A stretch of 64,000 nucleotides of DNA. Source: Pandoraea eparura (lineage in GTDB: Bacteria; Pseudomonadota; Gammaproteobacteria; Burkholderiales; Burkholderiaceae). The notes under the pieces are model-generated. The model had not been told where the DNA came from. It did not search any database and was given only the letters and a program-made list of their open reading frames with translations. The first letter of the stretch is position 1; every line of letters begins with the position of its first letter. Both the position numbers and the translations under genes were made by a program. Shown here one piece after another: positions 36,331 to 44,822 of this stretch. The stretch lies in NCBI RefSeq assembly GCF_902459725.1, contig NZ_CABPSH010000006.1, positions 170,478 to 234,477 on the forward strand, written 5' to 3'.

Positions 36331-36367
36331 GATGCGACTCCTTATCGATGTAGTTAAGACGTGTTTA

Positions 36368-36377
36368 CGATATATCG
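36368..36377. promoter_or_regulatory. candidate PadR operator
   Basis: The palindrome CGATATATCG sits 38 bases ahead of the PadR start within an AT-rich leader. PadR proteins commonly bind such symmetric AT-rich sites in their own promoter. Confidence 0.4.
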
Positions 36378-36594
36378 AAATTGCGTCGAAAGCAAAGCTA
36401 TTTTTGTGAAGATCACGTCGGAAGGGCGGGGAATGACCGTGTGGCGGGGCGGACAGCAGGGTATTGCGGAGAATTGCGGAGTATTACGGGAGGGTTTCGC
36501 GAGGTGCGGAGATTGGATCGAAATGCGCATTTCGATAGGTTGGCGCCGTGCCGGCGTCGGCACGGACGCGGTCGGACAATCGCTGCGGAAGCAC

Positions 36595-36623
36595 GCGCCC
36601 CAGCGCGCTCAGCGCCGGGGCGC
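36595..36623 (-). terminator. hairpin after the solute-binding protein gene
   Basis: A 7-bp GC stem (GCGCCCC / GGGGCGC) with a 15-base loop lies nine bases past the stop of the minus-strand gene at 36632-37564. No T-tract. The rest of the gap 36331-36631 holds only the operator above and short direct repeats of ATTGCGGAG near 36465-36485. Confidence 0.45.
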
Positions 36624-36631
36624 GGCGGTGC

Positions 36632-37564
36632 TTATGGCATGTGCGGCAGATCGGTGCCGAGCCACTTGCGATAGCGCTGATTCAGTTCGCCGTTGGCCGT
36701 ATTGCGTGTGACGAAGTCGTTGATCGCTGCGAGCAGTTCCGGCTGGTTGGGACGCAAGGCGATGCCCATGGCCTGTTGCAGCAGATTGAACTTCGGCTCG
36801 AACTGACCCGGTGCGCGCTGACGTATCGCGTTGGCGACGGTCACCGAGCAACCGATGGCATCGACCTGGCCGGTGAGCAGCGCCTGCATGGCGGACGCGT
36901 CGTCGTCGAAGCGACGGATCTCGGTGCCTTCGGGGGCCGTCTTCGTGACGGCCATGTCCTGGGTGCTCGCGCGAGCGACGCTCACCCGCAGGCCCTTCAG
37001 ATCGGCGGCGGACTTGATGGGCGTGCCGGTCTTGCCGAGCAGCACGATGGTCGCGGCGGCGTAGGGCTTGGAGAACTGCACCTGCTTGGCGCGCTCCGGC
37101 GTGATGGCGAGCGAGGCGACCAGCACATCCACCTTGCCGCTGAGCAGATACGGAATTCGGTTCGGTCCGGTCACCGGCATGATGTTGACCTTCACGCCCA
37201 AATCTTTCGCCAGCAGTTTTGCCACGTCGGCGTCGTAGCCGTCCGGCTGCATCTGCGCGTTTGTCGTGCCATACGGCGGAAAGTCGATGAGCATGCCGAC
37301 GTTGAGCATGCCCTTTTTCTTGATGTCGGCCACGGTCTGCGCGTGGGCAGGCGTGGAAAACAGCGTCAGCGTGCTCGTGAGCAGACCGCCGAGTGTGCCG
37401 CCGAGCGATCCGACGAAACCGGCCGGCATGGCGGCCACGCCGAGCGCGGTAAGAAAGCCACGACGCGAGCGGATGTCGGGGGCGCCCGACACGCTTTGCC
37501 GGCTGGCCGGATGCGACAACGAAGGCCGAACTTGCACAGGGTGACGCGACAACTTGCGAGTCAT
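36632..37564 (-). CDS. extracellular amino-acid-type solute-binding protein with Tat-like signal
   Basis: 310 residues. The first 75 include a twin-arginine motif (SRRGFLTALG) followed by a hydrophobic region and an AHAQ-type cleavage site, so a Tat signal peptide is likely. The mature protein is SBP_bac_3: GMLNVGMLIDFPPYGTT, DVAKLLAKDLGVKVNI, DVLVASLAITPERAKQVQFSKPYA and ALLTGQVDAIGCSVTVAN. Such periplasmic proteins feed amino-acid ABC importers, but no permease or ATPase gene lies near, so it is an orphan here. The ligand is unknown. Confidence 0.85.
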   Translation of the reverse strand: MTRKLSRHPVQVRPSLSHPASRQSVSGAPDIRSRRGFLTALGVAAMPAGFVGSLGGTLGGLLTSTLTLFSTPAHAQTVADIKKKGMLNVGMLIDFPPYGTTNAQMQPDGYDADVAKLLAKDLGVKVNIMPVTGPNRIPYLLSGKVDVLVASLAITPERAKQVQFSKPYAAATIVLLGKTGTPIKSAADLKGLRVSVARASTQDMAVTKTAPEGTEIRRFDDDASAMQALLTGQVDAIGCSVTVANAIRQRAPGQFEPKFNLLQQAMGIALRPNQPELLAAINDFVTRNTANGELNQRYRKWLGTDLPHMP

Positions 37565-37808
37565 GCTGGGTCTCCTGAGGCTGCGAAGGCGTTGTCAGAA
37601 TGCCGACGTCGGGTGCGAGGCGCACGGCTCGCCGCTGGCTGACGGTTAACCGCAGCGATGGTAGCGGGCCGTACCCAATGCGTCCACTCCGCACAAACCC
37701 CAGCGAAAACCCTGAGTTTCCGACGCACGGCGCCACGTCGGGAAAGTGATGAGGACGACGAAATCAGTCGCTCGGCACGAGGAGGGCGGGAAATCGGGAC
37801 GAAAAAAA

Positions 37809-37831
37809 ACGGTGCCGAACTTCGGCACCGT
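37809..37831 (-). terminator. intrinsic terminator of the HU-like gene
   Basis: An 11-bp perfect inverted repeat (ACGGTGCCGAA / TTCGGCACCGT) around one central base, so the real loop will be about five. On the minus strand it is followed by a run of T (A at 37802-37809). It lies about 70 bases after the HU gene stop. Confidence 0.8.
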
Positions 37832-37902
37832 CTGCGGGCACTGCCTGCCGGGTTCCGGCAAATCACGCTGTCGTGGATGCCACGACGGCGCGACGGCCAG
37901 AC

Positions 37903-38385
37903 TTACTGGGCAGCGTCCTTGACCTTCTTCAGCGGGCGAACCTTCACGCGCACCGACGCCGGCTTGGCCGGGAACCAGCGCTCTTGACCCGTGAACGGAT
38001 CCTTGCCGAAACGCTTCGCCTTGGCGGCGATTTGTTGCGACGTGACCTTGAACAGACCATGCAGCGTGAATTCGCCCGCACCCTTCTTGTGCAGCGAGCT
38101 GATGATGGTGTTCTCGAGCGCGGCCAGCACTGCCTTGACTTCCTTCACGGCGACGGCCGATTGCTCGGCGAGGTGCGCTGCGAGTTGCGTCTTGTTGAGT
38201 GCGTCCTTGATCGGCGAAACCTTGCCGTTGGCGGCTGCCTTCGGCGCGGCCTTCACGGCTGCCTTCGGGGCTGCCTTGGGAGCGGCCTTCGGGGCTGCCT
38301 TTTTCGCTACCGGTGCCTTCTTTGCTGCCGGAGCTTTTTTTGCCACAGGGGCCTTCTTTGCTGCTGCTTTCTTTGCCGTTGCCAT
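37903..38385 (-). CDS. HU-family DNA-binding protein with a lysine/alanine-rich N-terminal tail
   Basis: 160 residues from the ATG at 38385; the upstream part of the frame lacks support. Residues 1-62 are histone-H1-like repeats of the AAKKAP / AAPK type with almost only Ala, Lys and Pro. Residues 68-155 are an HU/IHF-like domain (LNKTQLAAHLAEQSAVAVKE, GEFTLHGLFKVTSQQ, RWFPAKPASVRVKVRPLKKV). Such tailed HU proteins occur in Burkholderiales and are likely nucleoid compaction factors. The bend-tip GRNPxTG of HU is changed to FGKDPFTGQERWF. Strong own terminator, monocistronic. Confidence 0.87.
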   Translation of the reverse strand: MATAKKAAAKKAPVAKKAPAAKKAPVAKKAAPKAAPKAAPKAAVKAAPKAAANGKVSPIKDALNKTQLAAHLAEQSAVAVKEVKAVLAALENTIISSLHKKGAGEFTLHGLFKVTSQQIAAKAKRFGKDPFTGQERWFPAKPASVRVKVRPLKKVKDAAQ

Positions 38386-38697
38386 ATCGATCCAATCGAT
38401 GAGAATAAGAAAGTGCCGTCGTAGAACGGCCACCCGAATGATACGTGTTGCTGCGCCGACGATTCTACCTAAGAAATCGCGTTATGCGAGCCGTGCGCGA
38501 ATAATGTTGCGTGCCTGCCGCACAAGGCTGAGCGGCGATTTCGCCGCATTTCAACGCGTTTCATTGACGAGGTGGCGATTCGTCATCGCGATCGCGACCG
38601 AGGTTCGCGATTTTTGTCCGGCATTCGACAGCAGTTTTGCGGCCACAATTCGCGCGCGTGCCGTGCGCTGCCGTTGACGTCGATGGCCCGGAAACCC
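38386..38697. other. 312-base gap between the HU-like gene and an exported-protein gene
   Basis: The gap contains the HU-like gene's promoter region on the minus strand; TAGAAT (minus strand, about 38460-38465) is a possible -10 but lacks a clear -35. No gene is supported. Confidence 0.4.
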
Positions 38698-39717
38698 TTA
38701 AAAACGCTGCATTTCGCAGGTTTCGCAGCGGCCGTCCCCGTTGCACCACGCGTCGGTGAGCGTGGTGCCATTCGCGCCGAACGTGATGTCGTGCTTAGCG
38801 CCGTAGCTGCCGGCGAGTTGCAGACGGTCGCCCGACAATGTGCCCTGCACCGTGGTGTGAACGTTCGGCTCGACGTCGTCGACGCTGCCCGTGACCTGCG
38901 CGCCATTGAGCGCGAGCGCCATCAGACGCGTCATCGGCGAGCCCGAAAAACCCCACCATGGCGGCGCATTCGTGCACAGACCACGCCAGTGCCCGGACGG
39001 ATTCACCACGAGTGTGGAGGACGCGGCGCTCGTTTGCGTCGCGGTGCCCGACGCCATCGGCGGCGTGTAGACGGTTGCGGATGGCGTGGCGGCAGTCACA
39101 TCAGTCGTATCAGTCGTGGCGGTAGTTGCGGTAGTGGCAATGGTAGGCGTAGTGGAAGTGGTGGCGGCGGTCGTAGCGGCGGCAGCAGTGCCAGCCGTGG
39201 TAGCGGGGCCAGCGGTAGCAGCAGTACCAACGGTAGCAGCGGTAGCAGCGGTAGCAGCAGGCGTCGCGCTGTAGGTGCCGGGGGCGCCGTCGACACGCGC
39301 CATGTTGGGGGACAGGCCGTCGTTCGGTACCGGTGCCGATGCCGCCGCGCATACATGACACGACAGGTGCGACACGCTGTTGCGCGTGAGCGCACGCGTG
39401 GCGTACAGACGCTGGCTGCCTGCGGGGCCGTCGCGCAGAACCGTGACGTAAGGCGTGTCGTCGACCTGGTATTCGACCTTGGCACACGACGGAGCGTCGG
39501 TTTGCAGCGTGACGTCGGCAGAGAAGGCGCCGTTGAGCGCGCGTATCGGAATCACCGACACTGAGGCTGAACAGTCGGCGACCACTTGAGCACAGTCACA
39601 CGCGGCGGCCGTCGCACGCGCCGCGCCGCCGGACTGCGCGTACCCCTGGCCGACGAGGCCGAATAGGCCCGCGACGAGCGATCCCGTCGCAACGCTCATG
39701 GAAACCCAACCCCGCAT
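38698..39717 (-). CDS. exported protein with a Thr/Ala repeat region and Cys-containing ends
   Basis: 339 residues from the ATG at 39717 (GGAGAAA upstream; the frame extends further but is Arg-rich). A Sec signal peptide covers about residues 1-28 (LVAGLFGLVGQGYAQSGG). An N-terminal domain (about 30-140) with several cysteines (ACDCAQVVADCSASVSV, SHLSCHVCAAA) is followed by about 75 residues of nearly pure Ala/Thr, encoded by short triplet repeats, and a C-terminal domain (NPSGHWRGLCTNAPPWWGF ... CNGDGRCETCEMQRF). The family is not recognised; a surface or periplasmic protein with a flexible spacer is likely. Confidence 0.7.
   Translation of the reverse strand: MRGWVSMSVATGSLVAGLFGLVGQGYAQSGGAARATAAACDCAQVVADCSASVSVIPIRALNGAFSADVTLQTDAPSCAKVEYQVDDTPYVTVLRDGPAGSQRLYATRALTRNSVSHLSCHVCAAASAPVPNDGLSPNMARVDGAPGTYSATPAATAATAATVGTAATAGPATTAGTAAAATTAATTSTTPTIATTATTATTDTTDVTAATPSATVYTPPMASGTATQTSAASSTLVVNPSGHWRGLCTNAPPWWGFSGSPMTRLMALALNGAQVTGSVDDVEPNVHTTVQGTLSGDRLQLAGSYGAKHDITFGANGTTLTDAWCNGDGRCETCEMQRF
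39090..39265. repeat. imperfect triplet repeats coding the Thr/Ala spacer
   Basis: On the plus strand the DNA is largely GTAGCAGCG / GTAGCGGCA-type triplets, giving Ala and Thr codons on the minus strand. Copies are imperfect but dense, and such tracts can change length by slippage in steps of three. Confidence 0.6.
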
Positions 39718-39965
39718 GATGTTTCTCCGAATGTGGCGGCATCGCCGATGCCGCGGATAGTCGATCAAAAGTCGTCGGCCGACAAGCGCCGACAGTCGTG
39801 AAATGGTTAGGGCAACGCAGACGCGCACCCGCAATGCCTGCCAGATCGGTCTCACGCAATTATGAGATTTCGCCCGTATCCCGACATCGAAAACGCGTTC
39901 TAGACTGCTAATGCCCGGCCCCCGCTCTCAACGAGAAGTCCGCTCGTTGTCCACTGGAGACATGC

Positions 39966-41342
39966 ATGGTTGTCGATCGCACGAATGCCCCTGGCCTGCC
40001 TGATATTCCCTCGCCCAACCATTTCCCCACCGCCCCCATGCCTAACGCGAATCGCGTGCTGACCATGCTCGCGACGCTCTTCTTCGCGATGGGGCTCATT
40101 ACGTCGCTGAACGACATTCTGGTGCCTCACTTCAAGGTCGCGTTCGACCTGACCTTTCGCGATGCGGCCCTGATTCAATCGAGTTTCTTCGCTGCATATT
40201 TCGTGGTCTCCTACCCGGCGGGGCAATACACCGCACGCGTCGGCTACCGCCGCGCGCTGGCCAGTTCGCTCTGGCTGGCCGGCGTGGGCTGCGCGCTGTT
40301 TTTCCCCGCCGCGGCCCTCATGTCCTATCCTTGCTGTCTCGCCGCGCTTTTCGTGCTGGCGAGCGGCATTACGTTGCTGCAAGTCGCGGTGAACGCCTAC
40401 GTCGAGACGTTGGGCACGCGCGGGGCCGCGGCAAGCCGCCTTACGTTGGTGCAAGCGTTCAATTCGCTGGGCACGACCGTCGGGCCGCCGCTCGGCGCGC
40501 TCTGGATCCTCGCGCCGCAGGCGCAGACCGCAACCGGCCATGCCGTGAACAGCGTGCGCGGCCCCTACGGGCTGTTGGCGGCGGTGCTGGTCCTCGGTGG
40601 CGTGGCGCTCTGGCGGTTGACGCTGCCCGAACCGCGCGCGAATCGGGCGGCGCCTCCGAGCGTGCTCGGCAACGTTCGCCTTCTGCTGGCGCACCGTCCC
40701 TTGCGTTACGGCATCGTGGCGCTGTTTCTTTATGTTGGCGCGGAAGTCAGTATCGGCAGTTTCCTGATCGCCTATTTGACGCAAGCCGGCACGGGCATCG
40801 TCGATCATGCGCAGGCAAGCCGGTATCTGGCACTGTATTGGGGGGGCGCGATGGTGGGGCGATTCGTGGGCGCGTGGCTGTTGCGCAAGGTGTCGCCCGG
40901 GCAGTTGCTGAGTCTGTGCGCGCTCTACAACGTGGGGCTGATTCTCGCGTCGCTCGCACTGCCTGCGTCGTTGGCGATGGCGGCGCTGCTGGCGTGCGGC
41001 CTCGGCAACGCCATTATGTTTCCGACGATCTTCTCGCTGTCGGTGGGCGGACTGGGGGCGCGTGTGAGCGAGGGCGGCGGGCTGATCTGCATGGCCATCG
41101 TCGGTGGCGCCGTGTTGCCCTATCTGCAGGGGGCGCTGGCCGATGGTGTGGGAATCGCGCTGTCGTTCCTCGTGCCTGCGCTGGCGTACGGCTACATCGC
41201 GGGGTTCGGGGCATGGTGCGCACGCACCGCGCCCGAAGCCGCTGCCGACGATCACGACGATCACGACGAGGCCGCGCTCGGGCCGGCCAACGCGCGCGGC
41301 CTGTCAACGTCCGGTGATCAACCAGGCTTGCCGAACGTGTAA
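39966..41342 (+). CDS. FHS-family sugar MFS transporter (FucP/GluP-like)
   Basis: 458 residues with 12 predicted membrane segments after a polar 30-residue N-terminus. The first helix (FFAMGLITSLNDILVPHFK) and QSSFFAAYFVVSYPAG are the FucP/GluP family signatures; later blocks include NAYVETLGTRGAAASRLTLVQAFNSLG and FPTIFSLSVGGLG. These are proton-coupled importers of fucose, glucose or galactose. A His/Asp-rich cytoplasmic tail (ADDHDDHDEA) is unusual. GGAG lies seven bases before the ATG. The gene overlaps the convergent pagP by 25 bases; no sugar-catabolic gene is adjacent. Confidence 0.88.
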   Translation: MVVDRTNAPGLPDIPSPNHFPTAPMPNANRVLTMLATLFFAMGLITSLNDILVPHFKVAFDLTFRDAALIQSSFFAAYFVVSYPAGQYTARVGYRRALASSLWLAGVGCALFFPAAALMSYPCCLAALFVLASGITLLQVAVNAYVETLGTRGAAASRLTLVQAFNSLGTTVGPPLGALWILAPQAQTATGHAVNSVRGPYGLLAAVLVLGGVALWRLTLPEPRANRAAPPSVLGNVRLLLAHRPLRYGIVALFLYVGAEVSIGSFLIAYLTQAGTGIVDHAQASRYLALYWGGAMVGRFVGAWLLRKVSPGQLLSLCALYNVGLILASLALPASLAMAALLACGLGNAIMFPTIFSLSVGGLGARVSEGGGLICMAIVGGAVLPYLQGALADGVGIALSFLVPALAYGYIAGFGAWCARTAPEAAADDHDDHDEAALGPANARGLSTSGDQPGLPNV

Positions 41343-41980
41343 CGGCCGAAGAAGAACAGCACGTTGCCGTTGCCCTTGCCGCCGGGCACATAGGCGGTGG
41401 AGACCGAGGCGCGCCCCACGCCGATTTCGGCGAGGGGCAGCGCGCCGGGGAAGGGCACGCCGCCGAGGGTGTCCGAGCGCGACATCAGAAAGACCGTGTA
41501 GCCGAGACCGAAGCGTACGGGGCCGGCGTTGGCGACGTTCCAGATACGACCGTAGCCGGCCATCGGCGACCAGTCGTTATGTGAATCCTTGAACGCCATG
41601 GCATACAGCATGCGCGAACCGTTCTTGCCATCGGACAGCACACGTCCGTAGCCCAGGCCCCACGGGTTTTCGTTGTATTGGGCGATCTTTTCGCTCGTGT
41701 AGGCAAAGCGAAGGTGACGCGTATGCAGCGGTACGTAAAGATCGCTTGCGCCTTGCGTTGCGACCTCGCGAACTTCATCCACGATGGCGCCGGCCCAGGT
41801 CGAGATACCGCTCGGGGCATCGTCGGCGCGGGCCGCCAGCGGCGACAACAACGTCAACGCCGCACCCAGCGCGACTAACGCATGGCAGCCGGAGCACGGC
41901 GAAATTCGTGAGGGCGGGGCAAGCGGTGCGAGTCGAATCGATGGCGCGAGCCGCCCGATGCATTGGGGGTTCGTATTCAT
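41318..41980 (-). CDS. pagP: PagP, lipid A palmitoyltransferase
   Basis: 220 residues from the ATG at 41980. A long N-terminal region with a signal-peptide-like segment (LVALGAALTLLSPLAARA, cleavage near residue 52) precedes an eight-stranded outer-membrane barrel. Catalytic positions are visible: His in LYVPLHTRHLRFAY, and Asp-Ser in FKDSHNDWSP; the YNENPWGLGYG hallmark is intact. It transfers palmitate from phospholipid to lipid A at the outer membrane, raising resistance to antimicrobial peptides. The barrel ends FFFGRYTF. The signal region is longer than usual, so an internal start is possible. Confidence 0.9.
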   Translation of the reverse strand: MNTNPQCIGRLAPSIRLAPLAPPSRISPCSGCHALVALGAALTLLSPLAARADDAPSGISTWAGAIVDEVREVATQGASDLYVPLHTRHLRFAYTSEKIAQYNENPWGLGYGRVLSDGKNGSRMLYAMAFKDSHNDWSPMAGYGRIWNVANAGPVRFGLGYTVFLMSRSDTLGGVPFPGALPLAEIGVGRASVSTAYVPGGKGNGNVLFFFGRYTFGKPG

Positions 41981-42242
41981 GGTTGAGCGTGTCGAGTGGC
42001 AAGAGATGTGTCGATCACGATCGCCGGTATCGTGCTGGCGATGTGCGCGCCGCAAACTTGGGCCGTTGCCCTGACGCGCCGCGTGACCGGCATTCCAGTC
42101 CTTCTAGACCGCGTCAACGCTGCAAAAGTTCGACAGGCCGTCACGTCGCGCGACTGCCTGCGCTCGAATCACGCGCTGACCTAACCTGCTGCTCGGCGAA
42201 GAAGTCGTTTCGCTTCAATGACGTAGCGCGGATATCGACGCG

Positions 42243-42585
42243 TTATTCACCGGGTTGTGAACATTTTCTGTGGATAACCTGACGCGCCACGCACGAGTGC
42301 ATGACGCACAGCGCCGGGGCTTCTCAAGCGTCCCGACACGGCGCAGCAAATGCGCGCCGCCTTTTTCCTCCATCCGATCAAGGACTTGAGGAAGCTATCC
42401 GCAAGTTGTCCACTGGCTTGCAAACAGATTCTGTGGATAACGAACTTCTGCAAAACCCGCGCCACGCCTGGTTTTTCAGCGCGTGGCACAACTTTCGCGC
42501 GCGGCCATTCTTCCCTGAAGAATCAGTCGCTTGCTGTGCTTTTCCGCAAGTTATCAACGGGCTTGTGAACAAAAAGTGTGGATAA
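42243..42585. repeat. array of three 35-bp DnaA-box modules
   Basis: Three units of exactly 35 bp at 42243-42277, 42406-42440 and 42551-42585. Each starts with a DnaA-box-like 9-mer (TTATTCACC, TTGTCCACT, TTATCAACG), then GGG or GGC, then TTGTGAACA (or TTGCAAACA), five variable bases, and a perfect inverted DnaA box TGTGGATAA. Units two and three are preceded by CCGCAAG. The gap has no gene. Perfect TTATCCACA-type boxes three times in one 340-bp stretch, in the same module each time, indicate a DnaA-binding locus. Confidence 0.75.
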
Positions 42586-42601
42586 ACTGCGGGTTTCGTT
42601 T

Positions 42602-42618
42602 ATCTCAATATATGAGAT
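42602..42618. promoter_or_regulatory. palindrome upstream of the acetaldehyde dehydrogenase promoter
   Basis: ATCTCA-ATATA-TGAGAT, a perfect 6-5-6 inverted repeat, just before the -35 element. A second dyad AATGT-N10-ACATT spans 42620-42639 and overlaps the -35. Either may bind the IclR-type regulator encoded at 44823. Confidence 0.5.
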
Positions 42619-42631
42619 TAATGTTTACATA

Positions 42632-42661
42632 TTGACATTTTGAATGTCGCGCCGTTACGAT
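42632..42661 (+). promoter_or_regulatory. sigma70-type promoter of the aldolase/dehydrogenase operon
   Basis: TTGACA at 42632-42637, an 18-base spacer and TACGAT at 42656-42661. The start would be about 34 bases before the GTG at 42702, and an ATG at 42660 would lie inside the -10, which argues against using it. Confidence 0.6.
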
Positions 42662-42701
42662 GCGCCTCATACCAGTGGACGGACACGTTCAGGAGACGAC
42701 A

Positions 42702-43646
42702 GTGACGGAACGACGCAAGCAGAAAGTGGCGATCATTGGCTCGGGCAACATTGGCACCGACCTGATGATCAAGGTGATGCGCAACAGCGAGCATCTGGAA
42801 ATGGGCGCGATGGTCGGTATCGATCCGGCTTCCGATGGCCTGGCGCGTGCGCAGCGTCTCGGCGTGCCGGTTACCGCGCAAGGTATCGACGGCCTGCTGG
42901 CGATGCCGGGCTTCGAAGACATCCGTATCGCATTCGACGCGACCTCGGCCAAGGCACACGCGCATCACAACGCGCTGCTGCAAGCGCGCGGCGTGCAGGT
43001 GATCGATCTGACGCCGGCCGCCATTGGCCCGTACGTGATCCCGTCGATCAACCTCGACGCCCATCTGGACGCGCGAAACATCAACATGGTGACGTGCGGC
43101 GGTCAGGCCACGATTCCCATGGTCGCGGCCATCTCCCAGGTGGCAAAGGTGCATTACGCGGAGATCGTCGCCTCGATCTCGAGCAAGTCGGCCGGCCCGG
43201 GCACGCGCGCCAATATCGACGAGTTCACGGAAACGACGTCCAAGGCGATCGAGGTGCTGGGGGGCGCGTCGCGCGGCAAGGCGATCATCGTGCTCAACCC
43301 GGCGGAGCCGCCGCTCATCATGCGCGACACGGTGTTCGTGCTGTCCGAGCCGGGCGATCAGGCCGCCATCGAAGCCAGCATTCAGGCGATGGTCGACAAG
43401 GTGCATGCCTATGTGCCGGGCTATCGGCTCAAACAACGGGTGCAGTTCGAGTTGTTCGACGCAACTCGTGCGCTCAACGTGCCGGGGCTGGGCAAGCTCA
43501 CCGGCCTGAAGACTTCGGTCTTCCTCGAAGTGGAAGGCGCTGCGCACTATCTGCCGGCCTACGCGGGCAACCTCGACATCATGACCAGCGCCGCGCTGGC
43601 CTGCGCGGACCGTATCGCCGCCACCCGCCTGGCGCTCGCGGCCTGA
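42702..43646 (+). CDS. mhpF: acetaldehyde dehydrogenase (acylating), DmpF/MhpF type
   Basis: 314 residues from a GTG at 42702, supported by AGGAG six bases upstream. An N-terminal NAD motif [12 protein letters not shown] and the catalytic Cys132 in [12 protein letters not shown]. It turns acetaldehyde, CoA and NAD+ into acetyl-CoA and forms a tunnelled complex with 4-hydroxy-2-oxovalerate aldolase, the next gene, 34 bases away. These are the last two steps of meta-cleavage pathways for catechols or phenylpropionates. The 2-oxopent-4-enoate hydratase and ring-cleavage genes are not in this window. Confidence 0.93.
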   Translation: MTERRKQKVAIIGSGNIGTDLMIKVMRNSEHLEMGAMVGIDPASDGLARAQRLGVPVTAQGIDGLLAMPGFEDIRIAFDATSAKAHAHHNALLQARGVQVIDLTPAAIGPYVIPSINLDAHLDARNINMVTCGGQATIPMVAAISQVAKVHYAEIVASISSKSAGPGTRANIDEFTETTSKAIEVLGGASRGKAIIVLNPAEPPLIMRDTVFVLSEPGDQAAIEASIQAMVDKVHAYVPGYRLKQRVQFELFDATRALNVPGLGKLTGLKTSVFLEVEGAAHYLPAYAGNLDIMTSAALACADRIAATRLALAA

Positions 43647-43680
43647 CGGTCGCACGCGCTCTCAGGAGACACACCTCATC

Positions 43681-44700
43681 ATGACGCAGAAAAAACTTTA
43701 CATCTCCGACGTGACGCTGCGCGACGGCAGCCATGCGATTCGTCATCAGTACAGCATTGCCAATGTGAAGGCGATTGCCGCCGCGCTCGACGCCGCGCAT
43801 GTCGATTCCATCGAAGTCGCGCACGGCGATGGCCTGGCGGGCTCGAGCTTCAACTACGGCTTCGGCGCCCATACCGATCTCGAGTGGATTGCCGCCGTGG
43901 CCGAGACCGTCACACACGCCAAGGTTGCTACCTTGCTGCTGCCCGGCGTGGGCACCGTGCACGACCTGCGCGAAGCCTATGACGCCGGCGCGCGCGTGGT
44001 GCGTATCGCAACGCACTGCACGGAAGCGGACGTCTCCCGTCAGCACATCGCCTACGCGCGCGAGCTGGGTATGGACACGGTGGGCTTTCTGATGATGAGC
44101 CACATGACCACGCCGCAGCGTCTTGCCGAGCAGGCGAAGTTAATGGAGTCATACGGCGCAACGTGTATCTATGTGGTGGATTCGGGCGGCGCGCTGGGCA
44201 TGAACGATGTGCGCGAGCGATTCCGTGCGTTCAAGGATGTGCTCAAGCCCGAGACGCTCACCGGCATGCACGCGCACCACAACCTGAGCCTGGGCGTGGC
44301 AAATTCCATCGTGGCGGCGGAGGAGGGGTGCGATCGCATCGACGCGAGTCTGGCGGGCATGGGCGCGGGCGCGGGCAACGCGCCGCTGGAAGTGTTCATC
44401 GCGGCGGCGTCGCGCCTGGGGTGGCACCACGGCTGCGATCTGTACACGCTGATGGACGCCGCCGACGACATCGTGCGCCCGCTGCAGGATCGCGCCGTGC
44501 GCGTGGATCGCGAGACGCTGGCGCTCGGCTACGCCGGCGTGTATTCGAGCTTCCTGCGTCACGCGGAAGCCGCCGCTGCGCGCTACGACCTGAAGACTGT
44601 CGACATCCTTGTCGAGCTGGGGCAGCGTCGCATGGTGGGCGGTCAGGAGGACATGATCGTCGACGTCGCACTCGATCTGCTCAAGCGTCGCGCGGCGTAG
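43681..44700 (+). CDS. mhpE: 4-hydroxy-2-oxovalerate aldolase (DmpG/MhpE)
   Basis: 339 residues, HMGL-like TIM barrel: [16 protein letters not shown] with the catalytic Arg-Asp, [41 protein letters not shown] with the metal His pair and the C-terminal helices of the DmpG communication domain. It splits 4-hydroxy-2-oxovalerate to pyruvate and acetaldehyde, which is channelled to the preceding dehydrogenase. Second gene of the operon; an intrinsic terminator follows. Shine-Dalgarno CAGGAGAC lies before the ATG. Confidence 0.94.
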   Translation: MTQKKLYISDVTLRDGSHAIRHQYSIANVKAIAAALDAAHVDSIEVAHGDGLAGSSFNYGFGAHTDLEWIAAVAETVTHAKVATLLLPGVGTVHDLREAYDAGARVVRIATHCTEADVSRQHIAYARELGMDTVGFLMMSHMTTPQRLAEQAKLMESYGATCIYVVDSGGALGMNDVRERFRAFKDVLKPETLTGMHAHHNLSLGVANSIVAAEEGCDRIDASLAGMGAGAGNAPLEVFIAAASRLGWHHGCDLYTLMDAADDIVRPLQDRAVRVDRETLALGYAGVYSSFLRHAEAAAARYDLKTVDILVELGQRRMVGGQEDMIVDVALDLLKRRAA

Positions 44701-44764
44701 CACCAGGACGCGCATCACACGAGGCATCTCCCAGGTAGCGGCGTCTCCCAAGCGGAACCGTCAA

Positions 44765-44795
44765 CGGCCCTTGCATGCGAGGGCCGCGCTTTTTT
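44765..44795 (+). terminator. intrinsic terminator of the aldolase operon
   Basis: A 7-bp stem (CGGCCCT / AGGGCCG) with an 8-base loop that is itself TGCATGC-like, then CGC and six T at 44790-44795. It lies 64 bases after the aldolase stop. Confidence 0.8.
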
Positions 44796-44822
44796 GTCGA
44801 CGAGAGTCCCAGTCGACGCGCC

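Noticed and set aside
42243..42645. Main chromosomal origin (oriC), because DnaA boxes lie near an AT-rich stretch
   Set aside because: No dnaA, dnaN, gyrB, rpmH or parAB is near, and the AT-rich stretch is better explained by the TTGACA promoter and its operators. A secondary DnaA site is the more cautious reading.
42660..42701. Upstream ATG start of acetaldehyde dehydrogenase
   Set aside because: It would fall in the -10 region; the GTG at 42702 has an AGGAG at the right distance and puts the catalytic Cys at 132 as in DmpF.
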